A stretch of DNA of 30,612 nucleotides from Bondarzewia mesenterica (GCA_004802705.1 SGPL01000405.1:1-30612), one strand, 5' to 3'. Positions 1-10,565 are shown, counted from the first letter of the stretch. Program-made: numbers and translations. Notes: generated from the sequence alone by a model not told the origin.

Positions 1-387
1 CTTCGACGTGAGAATGCATCGAATATGAAGAAGAAGTTCATGACATCTGCACAGGTGCGCAGTCGGTCTTTGAACGATTGAGTGATCTTTTTGGTGACAT
101 TGGTTTGAGGTGAACCCTACCTTTGTCGAAATCTGGATATGCAAGGGCGGCGAGGAGGTCTGGTGAATGGATCAGGCTCATGACAGTTTCGATGGGAGAA
201 GACACTCAATAAAATCGCATCTATTGAAAGTCTTCTGCGCCTTCTCACTAAACGGTTTGAAACTCTCGACCCAAGTTGAGGATTCAGCTTTGACGTCTTC
301 ATACATCGGGTTGATGGAGCGAACCCAGGGCCAGTGAGCGAGTAAGTCCGGAAGGCGGAATCGGTCTTGGAAAGCGCTGTATTCCAT
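1..387 (-). CDS. Sesquiterpene (class I terpene) synthase, 5' part, cut by window edge
   Basis: N-terminal part of a class I terpene cyclase, an enzyme family that ionises farnesyl diphosphate and cyclises it. Exons by splice signals: 204-387 (ATG at 387), 121-159, and 67 down to base 1 and beyond. The first exon carries the sequence FRLPDLLAHWPW, then a segment ending in RCDF. The second exon gives LLAALAYPDFDK, and the third gives RTCADVMNFFFIFD. This order (FRLPD, WPW, LAYP, then an LMNxFFxFD-like block before the Asp-rich metal site) is that of Agaricomycete sesquiterpene synthases. Introns are 44 and 53 nt, with phases that match. Beyond the FD the frame reads AFSRR, not the usual D/E-x-x-D spacing, but a splice donor could fall there. 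About three quarters of the protein lies outside the window, so product and integrity cannot be judged. Confidence 0.75.
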
Positions 388-1466
388 TGTAGAAGAGTGT
401 GAATAGGGGTCGAATGGTGTAGAGAGTTGAACAATGCGCACGGTTTATATAGGATTCGATGCCGACCATAGTCTGAAAATCTCATAAGGTCGACTTCCGA
501 AGAGCACTGTCATTGCACAATGAAGGAGCTCGGTGGATGAACAGTAGCGGTACGCAGATATTCAACGTCCTTGTTGACATGGGTTCATGATGAAATGTCA
601 TTGGTACGGACAGGAAACACCGCCGGACGCATTGCCTTGGTGTGTGCCTGGTCCGAGTCGGAAAGACCGTGAAAAACTTGAGAAACCGCGTCGGTCTCTA
701 AACTGGACGCTCCTACATAGGCAACATGCGCACGCGATCGAGCGCTGCAAGCAGATGTCTCATGGGAAATATTGGTATACCTTATCAGGCGATATGAACA
801 ACAGCATGCAGGCGACGGCGCTTGAAGTGGCATGCATGGATGAAAGTAAAAATTCCGAGATTTCCACTGATGTGAGTGCCAGAGTCCTTGAGGTCGAGTC
901 AGATTTCTATTTTGGAGTAACGTCGCTCACATATTTGATTAATTCTTGACTCCTATCACACGAGCTTTCCATGAAACTCCGCACGCGTTCGAGTTTTGAC
1001 AGTGTGGTGCCTTTCAAGAATGTTTCGTATGGGTAATCGACGGGGACCTGGGTTTCCGGGATTTCCATCGTGATGCCAGTATAGATTGCAGCATCCCTTC
1101 GATCTTGGCTTGTACAAAAAATAGTGACCAGTGATATATGGAATCGGGAGCAAATTCAATAGATGAAAACGCAATCTAGAGATCATCAGTCGTAACCAGA
1201 TATTGTTTGGAACCTCGTACATGTGTGCCCTGGGCAAAGTCTTCTGATCCACTAATTCGAGCAAAGACCTATGCAATCGGGGCAACTTGGATGAGTCCAA
1301 ACTTGGCATGTTGTTTTCTGTCTCGCGGAAGGAGACATTACATGAGAGAATTATTTGGCACCGGCACCTAACAAAGGCCTATGCACGTACTAATACATGA
1401 TCATGATACCGCGAGCCTGTCATGCTTCAGGAAGTTCGGGTAGCGTTCGGGTACACAGCGGCCCCA

Positions 1467-1480
1467 TGATGACGTCATCA
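1467..1480. promoter_or_regulatory. Perfect 14-bp palindrome with CRE/ATF core
   Basis: The sequence TGATGACGTCATCA is its own reverse complement and contains TGACGTCA, the full-site binding sequence of CREB/ATF-type bZIP factors. It lies more than 1 kb from the terpene synthase start. Whether it acts on any gene here is inference. Confidence 0.4.
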
Positions 1481-3424
1481 ATTGGGTCTGATTCTTCGGA
1501 AACCGTTTCCGTTGCGCCACAGATTGACTTTTTCGAAGCCTCGAACTTTCGAAGCTTCAATCTAAGACCTTGAAACCTAAGCTTGCTTCCGCCACGTTCA
1601 TGTTTCCTCTAACAGAAGGTGCGACCGTATCCTGCGTGGTCAACAACTTTGGCTTCTCATCAGTACCACTGCTCTTGCTCAGGTAGGACCAGTACGCCTC
1701 ATTCATTGGATTGACCACGAGGACGTCTTCAGTAAAGCGAACGTGTCCATTTGAAGCCAGTACGTCCAGACCGTAGGCGTCCTTCTCAAATTGACTCGCA
1801 CTTGTCATTCCTGCATAGGTCCTTTGCGGCGGGAGCTAAGCGGGGCCGCCTGAAGTCGAAACGCGATGTCTCGCTATGTGCTGTACCCGGCAGTCGTGAT
1901 AGCTTGGTCAAGGACATCACCTGTCCATCAACAAGTCGAAAAGAATAAATAATCGGCTCCATACGGTCAAGAAATTGACAACTTGGGAGTCTGGTGCGTG
2001 GCATACCAACCGGGTAGTAAAAACTCGAGTTTTATGACATGAACCTACAGTAACATGAGCGACTTCACCGGATATGTATACGTGCATACTTTCTTCGGCT
2101 GGGTGGAGTCAAGACAGAGTTGGTGCCAGAAGTTGCTTTGACACAAGCGATTGAGTCCCACCATCGGGGAAATCGGCGGTTCAGAGTCCCCCTCTTTCCG
2201 CCGTACATTGTTTCAAGATCCGTATGGCCTTTAATCCTCGATGCACGCGTAATGACTTCGTATCTCCTGCCATGAAGAAGCCCGCTTGCCTTGAACAACA
2301 TTGGAAAAGGTATCTTTCTTACAAGGGAATAGTGCCACAGGGAGCTCTTTGTCAACTCATCCACTACTGGAATAATAATCTCTCCGTATTAACAAGTTCT
2401 TACCCTGCGTTCGTGTCACTGGCTCCTGGAAAAACCATAGCGACAGAGAGAAGGGCAACTGCTCATTTACCTGCTTTCTCATCTCAATTACAGCCAGGAA
2501 TCGACGCGAGCAAATTATCAAACACAGAGGTCATTACCATATGATGTGACATGGTGCGTTATATCGCCGCCCTTTATTCACAGACAGCCTTCGATCGATG
2601 CGATTTTAGTGAGCATTGTCTTATCTACTATCAGAGCCTGCGTGGCGTCTGAAGCATCGAGCAGACCTCCTTGCCGCTTTCACATATCCAAGATTTGACA
2701 AAGGCGAACTGGTCTAAATTACTGGCATAGAAGATATCACTCAGTCGTTGTCAGAGCGACTCTGCACCCGCGGATATCATTAATTTCTATTCCTCTTTGA
2801 AACATTCTTGGACTTAAAGATGAGGTTGGCTCGTATGCACAGCACGACGTTCTCACGGATGCGCTCAGAAACCCCCACAAGCCTCGCCCCATCGGTGAAT
2901 GCATCCTCGGTGAAATGGCACACCGGTAAGTATGCTGCTGACTGCCGTTCTTGGCGACCACCACCAAAACGCAACACGCTGCAACAACACTCGAACTTGA
3001 CGCTGCTGGGGGCCGCTAGCTTATTTTTATACACATAATATACACACTGCTATATTTAAAAAACATGCACCGGGCAATTAAACTAACGAAGCCGAGAACC
3101 ATGCAGGACAGACGTCGCAGGCCTTGATCACGAGCCAGCGCATACTCACGCACTGCACAGCGACATGCTCGCCTCTGGATTCGCCAGCAGAGATCAAGAA
3201 ACGAAGTGCTCAAACGTCAAAGCAGCAAGAGAGTTACTGAAATAAAAACGGTGGATTCCTAGCAACAGGTAGACGAGATCAATGTAACGATGGCAAGCAA
3301 CGCACAATTACGCATGGCACACAGGGCAATAGGAAAGAAACTGGTGGATGGGATGTGCCATCGTCAACCGTCCTGGCCGTCCTGGCAGGCCCCGTGAAGC
3401 TCCTATGTAGGTTTCCCGGAAAAA

Positions 3425-3736
3425 TAGCCTTTTTGAGGGTCAAAATCGGCCATTTCCTTCCCGAAAATAGCCTTTTTGAGGGCCTTGAAACCGCAAAATT
3501 CGTGTATCCTTGTCGGTTTATAGCCTTTTTGAGACCGCTCGGGACCTTGCGGCCTTCATGCTCGTCATTGTCAGCACTCATGGCGAGACCTTTTTCGTAC
3601 TTTTAGCACTTAACTGGAGCCGGACGAGCACTTGCGGAATAGTGATTATCGTGACTATTTGTGACAAATCGTGACATTTGTGACTACCCTTCCCGACTTT
3701 AGCCTTTCTGAGGCCCGAAACATAGCCTTTTTGAGG
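3425..3736 (+). repeat. Dispersed direct repeat TAGCCTTTTTGAGG, five copies
   Basis: Five copies of a 14-bp unit start at 3425, 3468, 3521, 3700 and 3723. Four share the full TAGCCTTTTTGAG core and one (3700) has a single C for T change. The flanks also echo each other: AAAA before copies 1 and 2, and GGCC or GGCCC after copies 2, 4 and 5. All copies are in the same orientation with irregular spacing (43, 53, 179 and 23 bp). This looks like a decayed satellite or the non-coding end of a mobile element; no open frame belongs to it. Confidence 0.7.
3642..3684 (+). repeat. GTGA(C) array at 9-10 bp spacing
   Basis: Five GTGA units, four of them GTGAC, begin at 3642, 3651, 3661, 3671 and 3680. 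The 9-10-9 bp spacing is close to one helical turn, so all units would face the same side of the DNA. The array sits inside the field of TAGCCTTTTTGAGG repeats, which suggests both belong to one element. Confidence 0.6.
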
Positions 3737-5192
3737 CCCAATTTGAGGCCTTGGGACCGGGAAACATACATAGGAGCTTCACGGGGCCTGTCAAAGCGCC
3801 TGCCAGAAAATCAAAACTCATTCACGATGAAGAGTCACGCCGTGATCAGTGTGGATAAAGATTTAAGACCGATCTTCATGCATTCCAAGACCAGTGTGAT
3901 GCGGAATGATCATGACCCTTACTTTATGGACTGAAGAGAGCACCTGAGAGCACCTGCGGAAATGCAGACAAGCAGAGACAAGCTCGGAGGACGCGGCTCA
4001 GAACCATCATCCGGCCCGGAATGTGGGATCCAGTTTCCTTCCAAAGCGTTTTGTTGCGGAACATTTCGGAGATCACGTTAAATGCAACAAGCCACGTGAG
4101 CTATGTTCGATCGCGTCTGCCGTTTCTCTCCGACTTCTTTCACGTCGCGTCCACGTCGACGATCCAGGTGAGGACCGGGTGAGGATCTTCCTGTAAGTAC
4201 TTGCTCCGGTATTACCTCTACGAAAAGCGCCGGAACTCCACCTGCATGCATGGCCGTTCTCACCAAGTGAATCCAAGGCATACCCTCGTGGATATCATCT
4301 GCGTTTACTTCCTACATGCGGTAGTTGCGTATTGCATTCAGTGATTCCTTCTAACTCGGGAATTCGAACGTGCCACCAAAGGTGTTTGATGTCAGGAACA
4401 TTTGATGAATGCGGACTCTGGAGTCAACTTGATATCAGGTTTCCTTTTGGATGCCGGTAGTGTGCAAAACCTGTTCGCGTCGGCCGAAGCAGGAGTATCC
4501 GGCGTGGATTCAGTAACCAGTTGCGTACCAGGGACATCTCTATACTACGCCGTAAGCAAAATACAGTCTTGTGCGATGTCAGCTGTCCCGGATCTTCGAG
4601 CTTTTCCATAGCAAGCCTGTACGATCCACTTGCACGTAGGTGTGCTAGTTCTCAAGTGGATGCCTGGTCTCCAATCAGCTCCTGTGAGACTGCGCGCCTT
4701 GTGCTTCCCGGTGATTGATATCTCACAGGTGACTTCTCCGTTCAGTCTCATGAGTACTCCATTTCCCGTTGCTCTCTGTCTTCTTACAGGGCCTTGTGAA
4801 CCTGAAGACAGCTACTGTTCAGCCGGTCGCCGGGAAGTCTGGTCGGTTGTCCCGTTCTCATCATACACTTCCCCGATGTGTCTGTCTGCAACCTCGGCGA
4901 TAGACTACAAATTGTAAAACCCGAAACCGGGCCAAAGCGGGGAAGAACACTCCGCAATAGACATGGACTTATTTAGACGGAGAATGGGAAAGTTCATTTG
5001 TAAGTTAGGACTTTTGGCAGGGAGAATACGGAAGATGAGCGGAGGGTGAGGAGCACGTGATGTCAGTCTGTAGGCGCAACGGAGTCGCTCTATCGGGGAA
5101 CGCGCCTCTCCCAATCTGCCGCCTGAGACGACAAGAATTAACGCAGTCAGGCGACTGGTTTCTTCAGCTTCATATTTCTTCCGTGCCTGTCT

Positions 5193-5198
5193 TATAAA
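5193..5198 (+). promoter_or_regulatory. TATA box of formate dehydrogenase
   Basis: TATAAA lies 85 bp upstream of the formate dehydrogenase ATG and is followed by a pyrimidine-rich stretch (CTCCCATCC, then CTTTCTCCC), which is the usual layout of a strong fungal promoter. Confidence 0.6.
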
Positions 5199-5282
5199 GT
5201 CTCCCATCCATACCCCATCTCTGTCTTCACTGTTCTCTTTCTCCCATCAATACGCATCCCATACTACCCTGAAGCTCAGAAA

Positions 5283-6987
5283 ATGAAGGTCTGTCTGCGT
5301 GTGTGTAATGTTCACCGCTTTTCTCATGTGCTCGTCTAGGTCCTTGCTATTCTTTATGATGGTGGTGCTGCGGCTGAGGAAGAACCTCGCTTGCTGGGCA
5401 CGGTGGAGAATCAGGTATGTCTTCGTTCATTACGCCTAAGTGCGTTATCTTATCCCTTATACAAGCTTGGCATCCGCGAATTTCTGGAGTCCAAGGGCCA
5501 CGAGTTCATCGTATGCATGGTCATTTACGACTGTGTTTGCCTATCGGCCCTTAACAATTCATGAGACAGGTGTCCAGCTCCAAGGAAGGCCCTGGAAGTC
5601 ATTTCCACCAACATGTCGCAGACGTGAGATCATCCATGTTCTTGATATTTTCGCTCCCATATTCATTGACCGCAGGCAGAGATTTTGATCACTACCCCTT
5701 TCCATCCCGGCTACCTCACACGTGAACTTATTCAGGAGGTGCGTTTCTGCGTTCAGAACTTTACCAGAGACTCGACGTCCTCATCTTTTGGACAGGCTAA
5801 GAACCTCAAACTTTGTGTTACTGCTGGTGTCGGTTCGGACCACATAGACCTTAATGCTGCCGTTGATCACCACATCCAAGTATTGGAGGTAAGTAGCGCG
5901 TCGAATAGTACTTGGAAAACCGTAAAGTTTCATGGCTTTTGATCCTATACTAGGTCTCCGGATCGAATGTTGTTTCGGTCGCCGAACACGTCGTGATGTC
6001 TATGCTACTGCTCGTCCGCAACTTCGTACCAGCGCACGAGGTCCGTATACCTGACTTTTAGACCGGGCATTTGCGTATTCATGTTTTTGTTTTAGATGAT
6101 CGAGCGCGGCGACTGGCAAGTCTCCGACATCGCCCGCAACGCGTTCGATCTCGAGGGCAAAGTTGTCGGTACCATCGGTGCTGGTCGCATTGGCTACCGT
6201 GTCCTTCAGCGTCTTGTGCCGTTCGACTGCAAAGAGCTGCTCTACTACGATTACGCTGCTCTCCCCGCCGGTTTGTACTTCTATATCTATGACGTCACCT
6301 TATCTGATAACGAATAATCTCAGAGGCTGCTAGGGCCGTTGGCGCCCGTCGTGTCGAGGACCTGAAAGTCAGTTCAAGCTTAGACAACCATTTCATCCGG
6401 AAACATATCTGATTTTTGAGCGGTGTAGGAATTCGTCTCTCAATGTGACGTCGTCGCCGTCAACTGCCCCCTGCACGAAGGTACTCGTGGGCTCGTTAAC
6501 AAGGAGCTTCTGTCGCACTTCAAGAAGGTACAGCTCTTCATCGTCAATGTGCATGAAAAATCGAGTTTGATCAAGTATCGCTATTAGGGTGCATGGCTTG
6601 TGAACACTGCTCGTGGAGCGATTTGCGACAGAGATGCTGTCGCAGAGGCGGTCAAGAGCGGCCAGCTGCGCGGATACGCAGGCGACGTGTGGAACGTGCA
6701 GCCGGCGCCAAAGGACCACCCATGGCGATACATGAAGAACCCGCTCGGCGGTGGCAATGGCATGGTGCCCCACTATTCTGGCACCACCCTCGACGCGCAG
6801 TTGCGCTACGCCAACGGCACCAAGAGCATCATCGCCAACTACCTCTCCGGCGCGCCTCAGGAACCGCAGAACATTATCGTCGGCAAGAGTGGGTACGAGA
6901 CGAAGGCTTGTAAGTTTTCCATGCTTGGTTTATCTTTTCTGGCCCAGTTTATTAACTTTGTGGTCCATCGTAGACGGCCAGCGTTGA
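5283..6987 (+). CDS. FDH1: NAD-dependent formate dehydrogenase
   Basis: Oxidises formate to CO2 with reduction of NAD+, in wood-rot fungi mostly formate from oxalate breakdown and C1 metabolism. Twelve exons: 5283-5288, 5340-5414, 5466-5510, 5570-5623, 5676-5738, 5796-5888, 5954-6040, 6096-6270, 6324-6367, 6429-6527, 6588-6909, 6974-6987; introns 51-65 nt. The product is 358 residues, the normal length. The nucleotide-binding motif GAGRIG is at 169-174. Asp193 in YYDY fits NAD rather than NADP preference. Asn117 in VSGSN, Arg256 in NTARG and His309 in PHYSG match the formate-binding and catalytic residues of yeast enzymes. No targeting peptide is visible, so a cytosolic enzyme is likely. The first exon codes only Met-Lys. 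It is convergent with the F-box gene, stops 195 bp apart. Confidence 0.96.
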
Positions 6988-7182
6988 ACGCTGGGCGGCG
7001 ATCGCGATCGTGGAATGATGTTTCATGCAGACAAGTTTGTAAGAGTATCCATTGCAGCAGTCCTAACGTTCATACCTTGTATGTTGTAAGTATGTAGTGG
7101 TCATATCCAAACACTTGCGCGATTGGAAGAGCCACGGTGCATATACGAACACGAGACATTGGAAGCAAATCCGACAACCCTC

Positions 7183-8067
7183 TCAGATGCTGTCATCTGG
7201 CCAGCATGATCGTACACTGCGTAATACTCGTGGCCTTGTTTCAGGGCCACTACGGTCCACCATCTCAAATCTGCCTCCAGCCAACTCCTGTAGCTTTCTG
7301 ATTCGGCACAAATCAAGTTGAATGAGGTCCTCTGCCGTATGAGGATGGTATCCCTGCCATTGATACGTGATCTTTTGGATTTTGTTTGCTGCAGGGATCT
7401 GCCTCGCGATGGCGTGGTCTGCTTGACCATCGAGGTCAGCTAGAGAGAAGCCAAGGATGCCGGCGAGGTCTTTAATATTTTTGTGAGAATGGTCCTGAAC
7501 CAAACACTCAACCCAGCGCAGTTCCGGGAACAAAGTGGGGGAGGAGAGTATGCGCCCCATCTGAAAAATGTTCATGAAGTGGGATATGCGAAGATGTCGA
7601 AGTGAAGGCAGGAAGTCTGTGATTTCAAATTCTATCTTGTCTGTTTCAATATACAGTTCCCGAAGACGGGGGAGCTCGTGGAGCTCTATGATATTGGAAA
7701 ATCGGGGCTTTTGAATAGTGTATACGCGGAGGGTGTGCAGACTTTGCCCAACAATCACCAAAAGTCGACGGAAGATGTCCCGGAGAGTGGAGTCCCTTGT
7801 CGGCCTATCATTGCCGCATGCGTGGGCTGTGACGGATAGATAGCGGACGCACAGATTGCACAACCGCATCTGGTTCGAGCTCAGCATGAGCGTAAAGGCG
7901 ACCAGCTCCTTCGACGTCGTCAATGTAACGGAGTGTAGTTGGACGGGGTAAGAGACGCGATAGACGTCCTTGGACACGAGCGAGAGCGCGCATCCAGCTG
8001 CCCCTCCGTCTTCAGAGCACGCGAGCTCAAAAATCAGGTGCCATATCTCTTCGGGGAAGCGGTCCAT
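7183..8067 (-). CDS. F-box domain protein
   Basis: Single-exon gene for 294 residues. The N-terminus, MDRFPEEIWHLIFELAC, is an F-box: a Pro-Glu-x-Trp-x-x-Ile-Phe core followed by a CALSLVSKDVYRVS helix. F-box proteins bind Skp1 and present substrates to SCF ubiquitin ligase. After the F-box come weak leucine-rich stretches (for example LPRLRELYIETDKIEF and FLPSLRHLRISHF), the usual target-binding layout of the large mushroom F-box families. The start used is the first true ATG in frame. The gene is divergent from the GH45-like gene with 863 bp between the starts. The target is unknown. Mushroom F-box genes turn over quickly, so this copy may be lineage-specific. Confidence 0.8.
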   Translation of the reverse strand: MDRFPEEIWHLIFELACSEDGGAAGCALSLVSKDVYRVSYPVQLHSVTLTTSKELVAFTLMLSSNQMRLCNLCVRYLSVTAHACGNDRPTRDSTLRDIFRRLLVIVGQSLHTLRVYTIQKPRFSNIIELHELPRLRELYIETDKIEFEITDFLPSLRHLRISHFMNIFQMGRILSSPTLFPELRWVECLVQDHSHKNIKDLAGILGFSLADLDGQADHAIARQIPAANKIQKITYQWQGYHPHTAEDLIQLDLCRIRKLQELAGGRFEMVDRSGPETRPRVLRSVRSCWPDDSI

Positions 8068-8930
8068 CAACGCAGTGATCTATGCAAAAGAGCAAGATCG
8101 TAGGGAGCTGGGTGGGACGGAAACGGGTTGGCAGTAGGCCTGAAGCCTTCAATGCAATTGGATTAGCAATCGAAGCATGCCATAGATCTGATAACAATCA
8201 CTCGTACTCACGACGAACAAGGTCTGTTCAAAATCAGTGTCGGGGAGCGAAAGAACTGACGATGAACTGCGTCTTATAAGCCTTCTGATGATCTGCTACT
8301 AATCACTGATGGTCCAAGGCCTCGGACAAGTACTTGTGGGCAATGGGCAGTGTTTCCTAAAAACGGCATCTGCTTTATGCGCTATTCCGCAAGACGGTTT
8401 ACGGTCTGTCCCAAGCGCTGAGATACCGAAAGACTGATAATTCGGACAGGTGGCTTTGTTCTCCACAGACCTTGAGATGGCCTGGCCTTCAAACACTTTC
8501 CTAGATCCTAAAGGAATCAGGTAAGTCTCTTACCAGTATGACTTACTGCGCGATGAGTAGGACAAATCTGCAGCACAAATGCTCCTTCCGTTGTAACTCA
8601 GCTTGAGGCTTTGGATGATATATGTCTGCAAACAGAGTGCAGTTTGATCAGAGTTTGACTCTCGCCAACTCTCGCCAAGCAAACCGAACACAAGGGACTG
8701 GTTCGGTAGATCAAACCGCACCCTCCCTCGCAACGCTACCCATTGCCAATGCTTCCCAATGATCGACTTCACTAAAGTCTAACACTAGGTAAGTTGCCCA
8801 CTTGTGTGTCGACATTCAACTCGACGCAGAGACTGAGTAAGTAGGTATCTCTGTTGGCCGGGCACAGTACTTGCTGTGTACTCTCCGATACCAATGTTTG
8901 GTCCTCAGTAAAGTACATATCAACACAAAC
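8068..8930. promoter_or_regulatory. Shared upstream region of F-box and GH45-like genes
   Basis: An 863-bp divergent spacer. I see no gene in it. A short direct repeat ACTCTCGCCA occurs twice in tandem near 8656-8677. No clear TATA box was found on either side. Confidence 0.35.
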
Positions 8931-10048
8931 ATGCTTTTTCCGCGCGTTCCTAACATTATTCGGCGGACAATTCCTTTCCTACCATTCATTGTCGTACCCT
9001 CTTTCGCAACACCATGGATTGAATATCCCTCGAGCGGCATCGCGACCATGACGCACTATACACTCCCGGAAAATTTTATCGCGTCTTGCGGGTGCACCGC
9101 TGCGAGTACGCACTACCCCACCGCTGCTCTCAATCAGATGGCCTACGGGAGCAGCACCGCGTACGGCCCGTCGTGCGGGCGCTGCTTCAGTCTCACACTC
9201 CTCAATACGTTCCTCTCGGACCCCCCCTTTTACCCGTCCGAGGCGAAGAGCCTCATCATCAAGGTCACTGATTTATGCCCTCTGAGCATCACGGGCTGGT
9301 GCAACGCGACAGCCAGTGATCCCAACGCGTACGTGTCATCGTCACGCTTCACGGTGAATTGATTCGAGTCGTCGTGCTCAAGCGTGGGTAACCAGAGCAG
9401 GCAACTACCTTAATTTTGATCTAGCATACCCCTCATCTTCCATCCCCGACAATTTCTTTCCTTCCAATGAGTCGTATTACGGTGAGCTCCAACCTCCCCC
9501 TTCCCCACAGGTCATGTGTATTCATCGAAATATTCACACAGGTTATACGGTCCGTCGACCTCCCCGTGTTTTTTTTCGGTTGATGTTCTGTGTTGATATA
9601 ATCTATTCTGCATAGGACTTCGGCGTGTGGAACATCAGCTACCAGAGCGTGTCGTGCGAACCTAACTGGTCCGGTTCCAAGAGCACCGCGGCGCTCGGGA
9701 GTGTCACTGACTTGGGAGACAGCGTTTGTTGCCCCGCAAATCCAACGGTTCGTTTTCTCTCTTAACACCTTTGTTTCAGTCACTGATGAATGGTATATTT
9801 GTGGGAAAAAAATAGGGAAGCGTGAACGATACCTGCCCTTCGTACTCAGAACAAAACGGCATCCCGTAAGTTCAGTCTATACGTATCGATCATGAAACGG
9901 CGCTGATCGTCTGTACCTCGACAGGCCAAATACCCAGACCAGCGGCGTGACATCCAATTTACCCTTCCCAAACCTTCGATTGATAACTTCAAAGCCCGCG
10001 TACCTCTCGATGTATACCCTTCTTCTTGCGACACATCTATTTTTCTGA
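8931..10048 (+). CDS. Secreted GH45 / RlpA-like double-psi barrel protein
   Basis: Predicted secreted protein of 265 residues related to basidiomycete GH45 endoglucanases and RlpA/expansin-like barrels, acting on plant or own cell-wall glucan. Exons: 8931-9328, 9396-9481, 9542-9549 (only 8 nt), 9616-9747, 9816-9865, 9925-10048. The first true ATG starts a signal peptide with a hydrophobic run, IPFLPFIVVPSFA, at residues 14-26. Family features in order: SCGCTAASTHYPTAALNQ, then YGPSCGRCF, KVTDLCPLS, WCNAT, NYLNFDLAYPSS and GYTDFGVWNISY. The Asp in NFDLAY lies where the catalytic acid of the subfamily sits. The C-terminus ends in a short hydrophobic run (MYTLLLATHLFF), which could be a GPI signal or a degenerate tail. 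The start of exon 2 and the microexon were chosen by phase and family fit. Cellulase activity is inference. Confidence 0.78.
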
Positions 10049-10268
10049 CCATGGAACGTGGATATTCTACTTGTTGTCTGTATTGTACTCTGCTCGCATC
10101 TGTATCTTCGATCTATCGTCATTTATTATTTCAAAAGGATGGATGCGAGAAATGAACGACTGCTTTCAATTGCTAAGGTAAACTTAAGGTTAGAGAGCCG
10201 GCCAACCCGGGTCCCATTCTCAGCCAACACACCCCGAGACGAACGTCATTATGAGCGCAAACGCCTTC
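10049..10268. terminator. Convergent 3' spacer between GH45-like and cyclophilin genes
   Basis: The two genes point at each other here. An AT-rich stretch with TATTATTT near 10120-10135 could serve 3' end formation of the GH45-like gene. No gene was seen. Confidence 0.3.
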
Positions 10269-10565
10269 CTACTTCTCTGGATCCTCGTCGTCGACCTTGC
10301 GATACTTGACACGGTCACGCCCGCTCAGCATGCGGCGTGCCCACCGAAGACCCCCCAGCGCAACGAAGAGCGCTCCGAACACCCCGACCACAAGCAGGCC
10401 AACGACGACGTAGCGACCCGCGCCAGTATGAGGAACAGAGATCTCCTCGTCAATGTCAAGGACGGTCTTCTCCTCTGCATGTTCTGCTGTAGGCTCAGAT
10501 GATGACGATTCGGCGGACAGCGGGGCGGCAGACGAGGGAGAGGGTGTCAGTGACGATACAAGATC
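10269..10565 (-). CDS. Alternative last exon of cyclophilin encoding a transmembrane tail
   Basis: An open 98-codon stretch with its own stop follows the cyclophilin gene on the same strand, preceded by a good acceptor (CACCTGCAG). It reads as a Ser/Pro/Glu-rich linker, a 22-residue transmembrane helix (YVVVGLLVVGVFGALFVALG plus GL), then a basic-acidic tail from WARRML to VDDEDPEK. It has no start codon of its own near it. A GT donor at 10642 inside the last cyclophilin exon (GAG|GTGCCT) joins to it in phase with a 77-nt intron. That removes the HAEL end and gives a 311-residue type I membrane protein with its catalytic domain in the lumen. The donor is non-consensus, so this may be a minor isoform. 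Coding nature is likely; use is inference. Confidence 0.6.
   Translation of the reverse strand, partial: DLVSSLTPSPSSAAPLSAESSSSEPTAEHAEEKTVLDIDEEISVPHTGAGRYVVVGLLVVGVFGALFVALGGLRWARRMLSGRDRVKYRKVDDEDPEK

Larger units (their letters stand above)
388..5190. other. Gene-poor intergenic region
   Basis: About 4.8 kb with no gene I can support. Short open stretches exist on the minus strand at 907-1150, 1557-1808 and 1786-2004, and on the plus strand at 587-949 and 4402-4917. None shows a recognisable domain, and I could not chain them with good splice sites. The stretches at 907-1150 and 1557-1808 read like protein and may be remnants of a decayed gene next to the terpene synthase. The region also holds a 14-bp CRE-type palindrome (1467-1480), a dispersed 14-bp repeat (3425-3736) and a GTGA array (3642-3684), annotated separately. 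Confidence 0.5.

Noticed and set aside
4402..4917. Possible multi-intron gene with tidy GT-AG pairs upstream of formate dehydrogenase
   Set aside because: Several candidate introns can be drawn but none gives a continuous recognisable protein; transcripts would be decisive.
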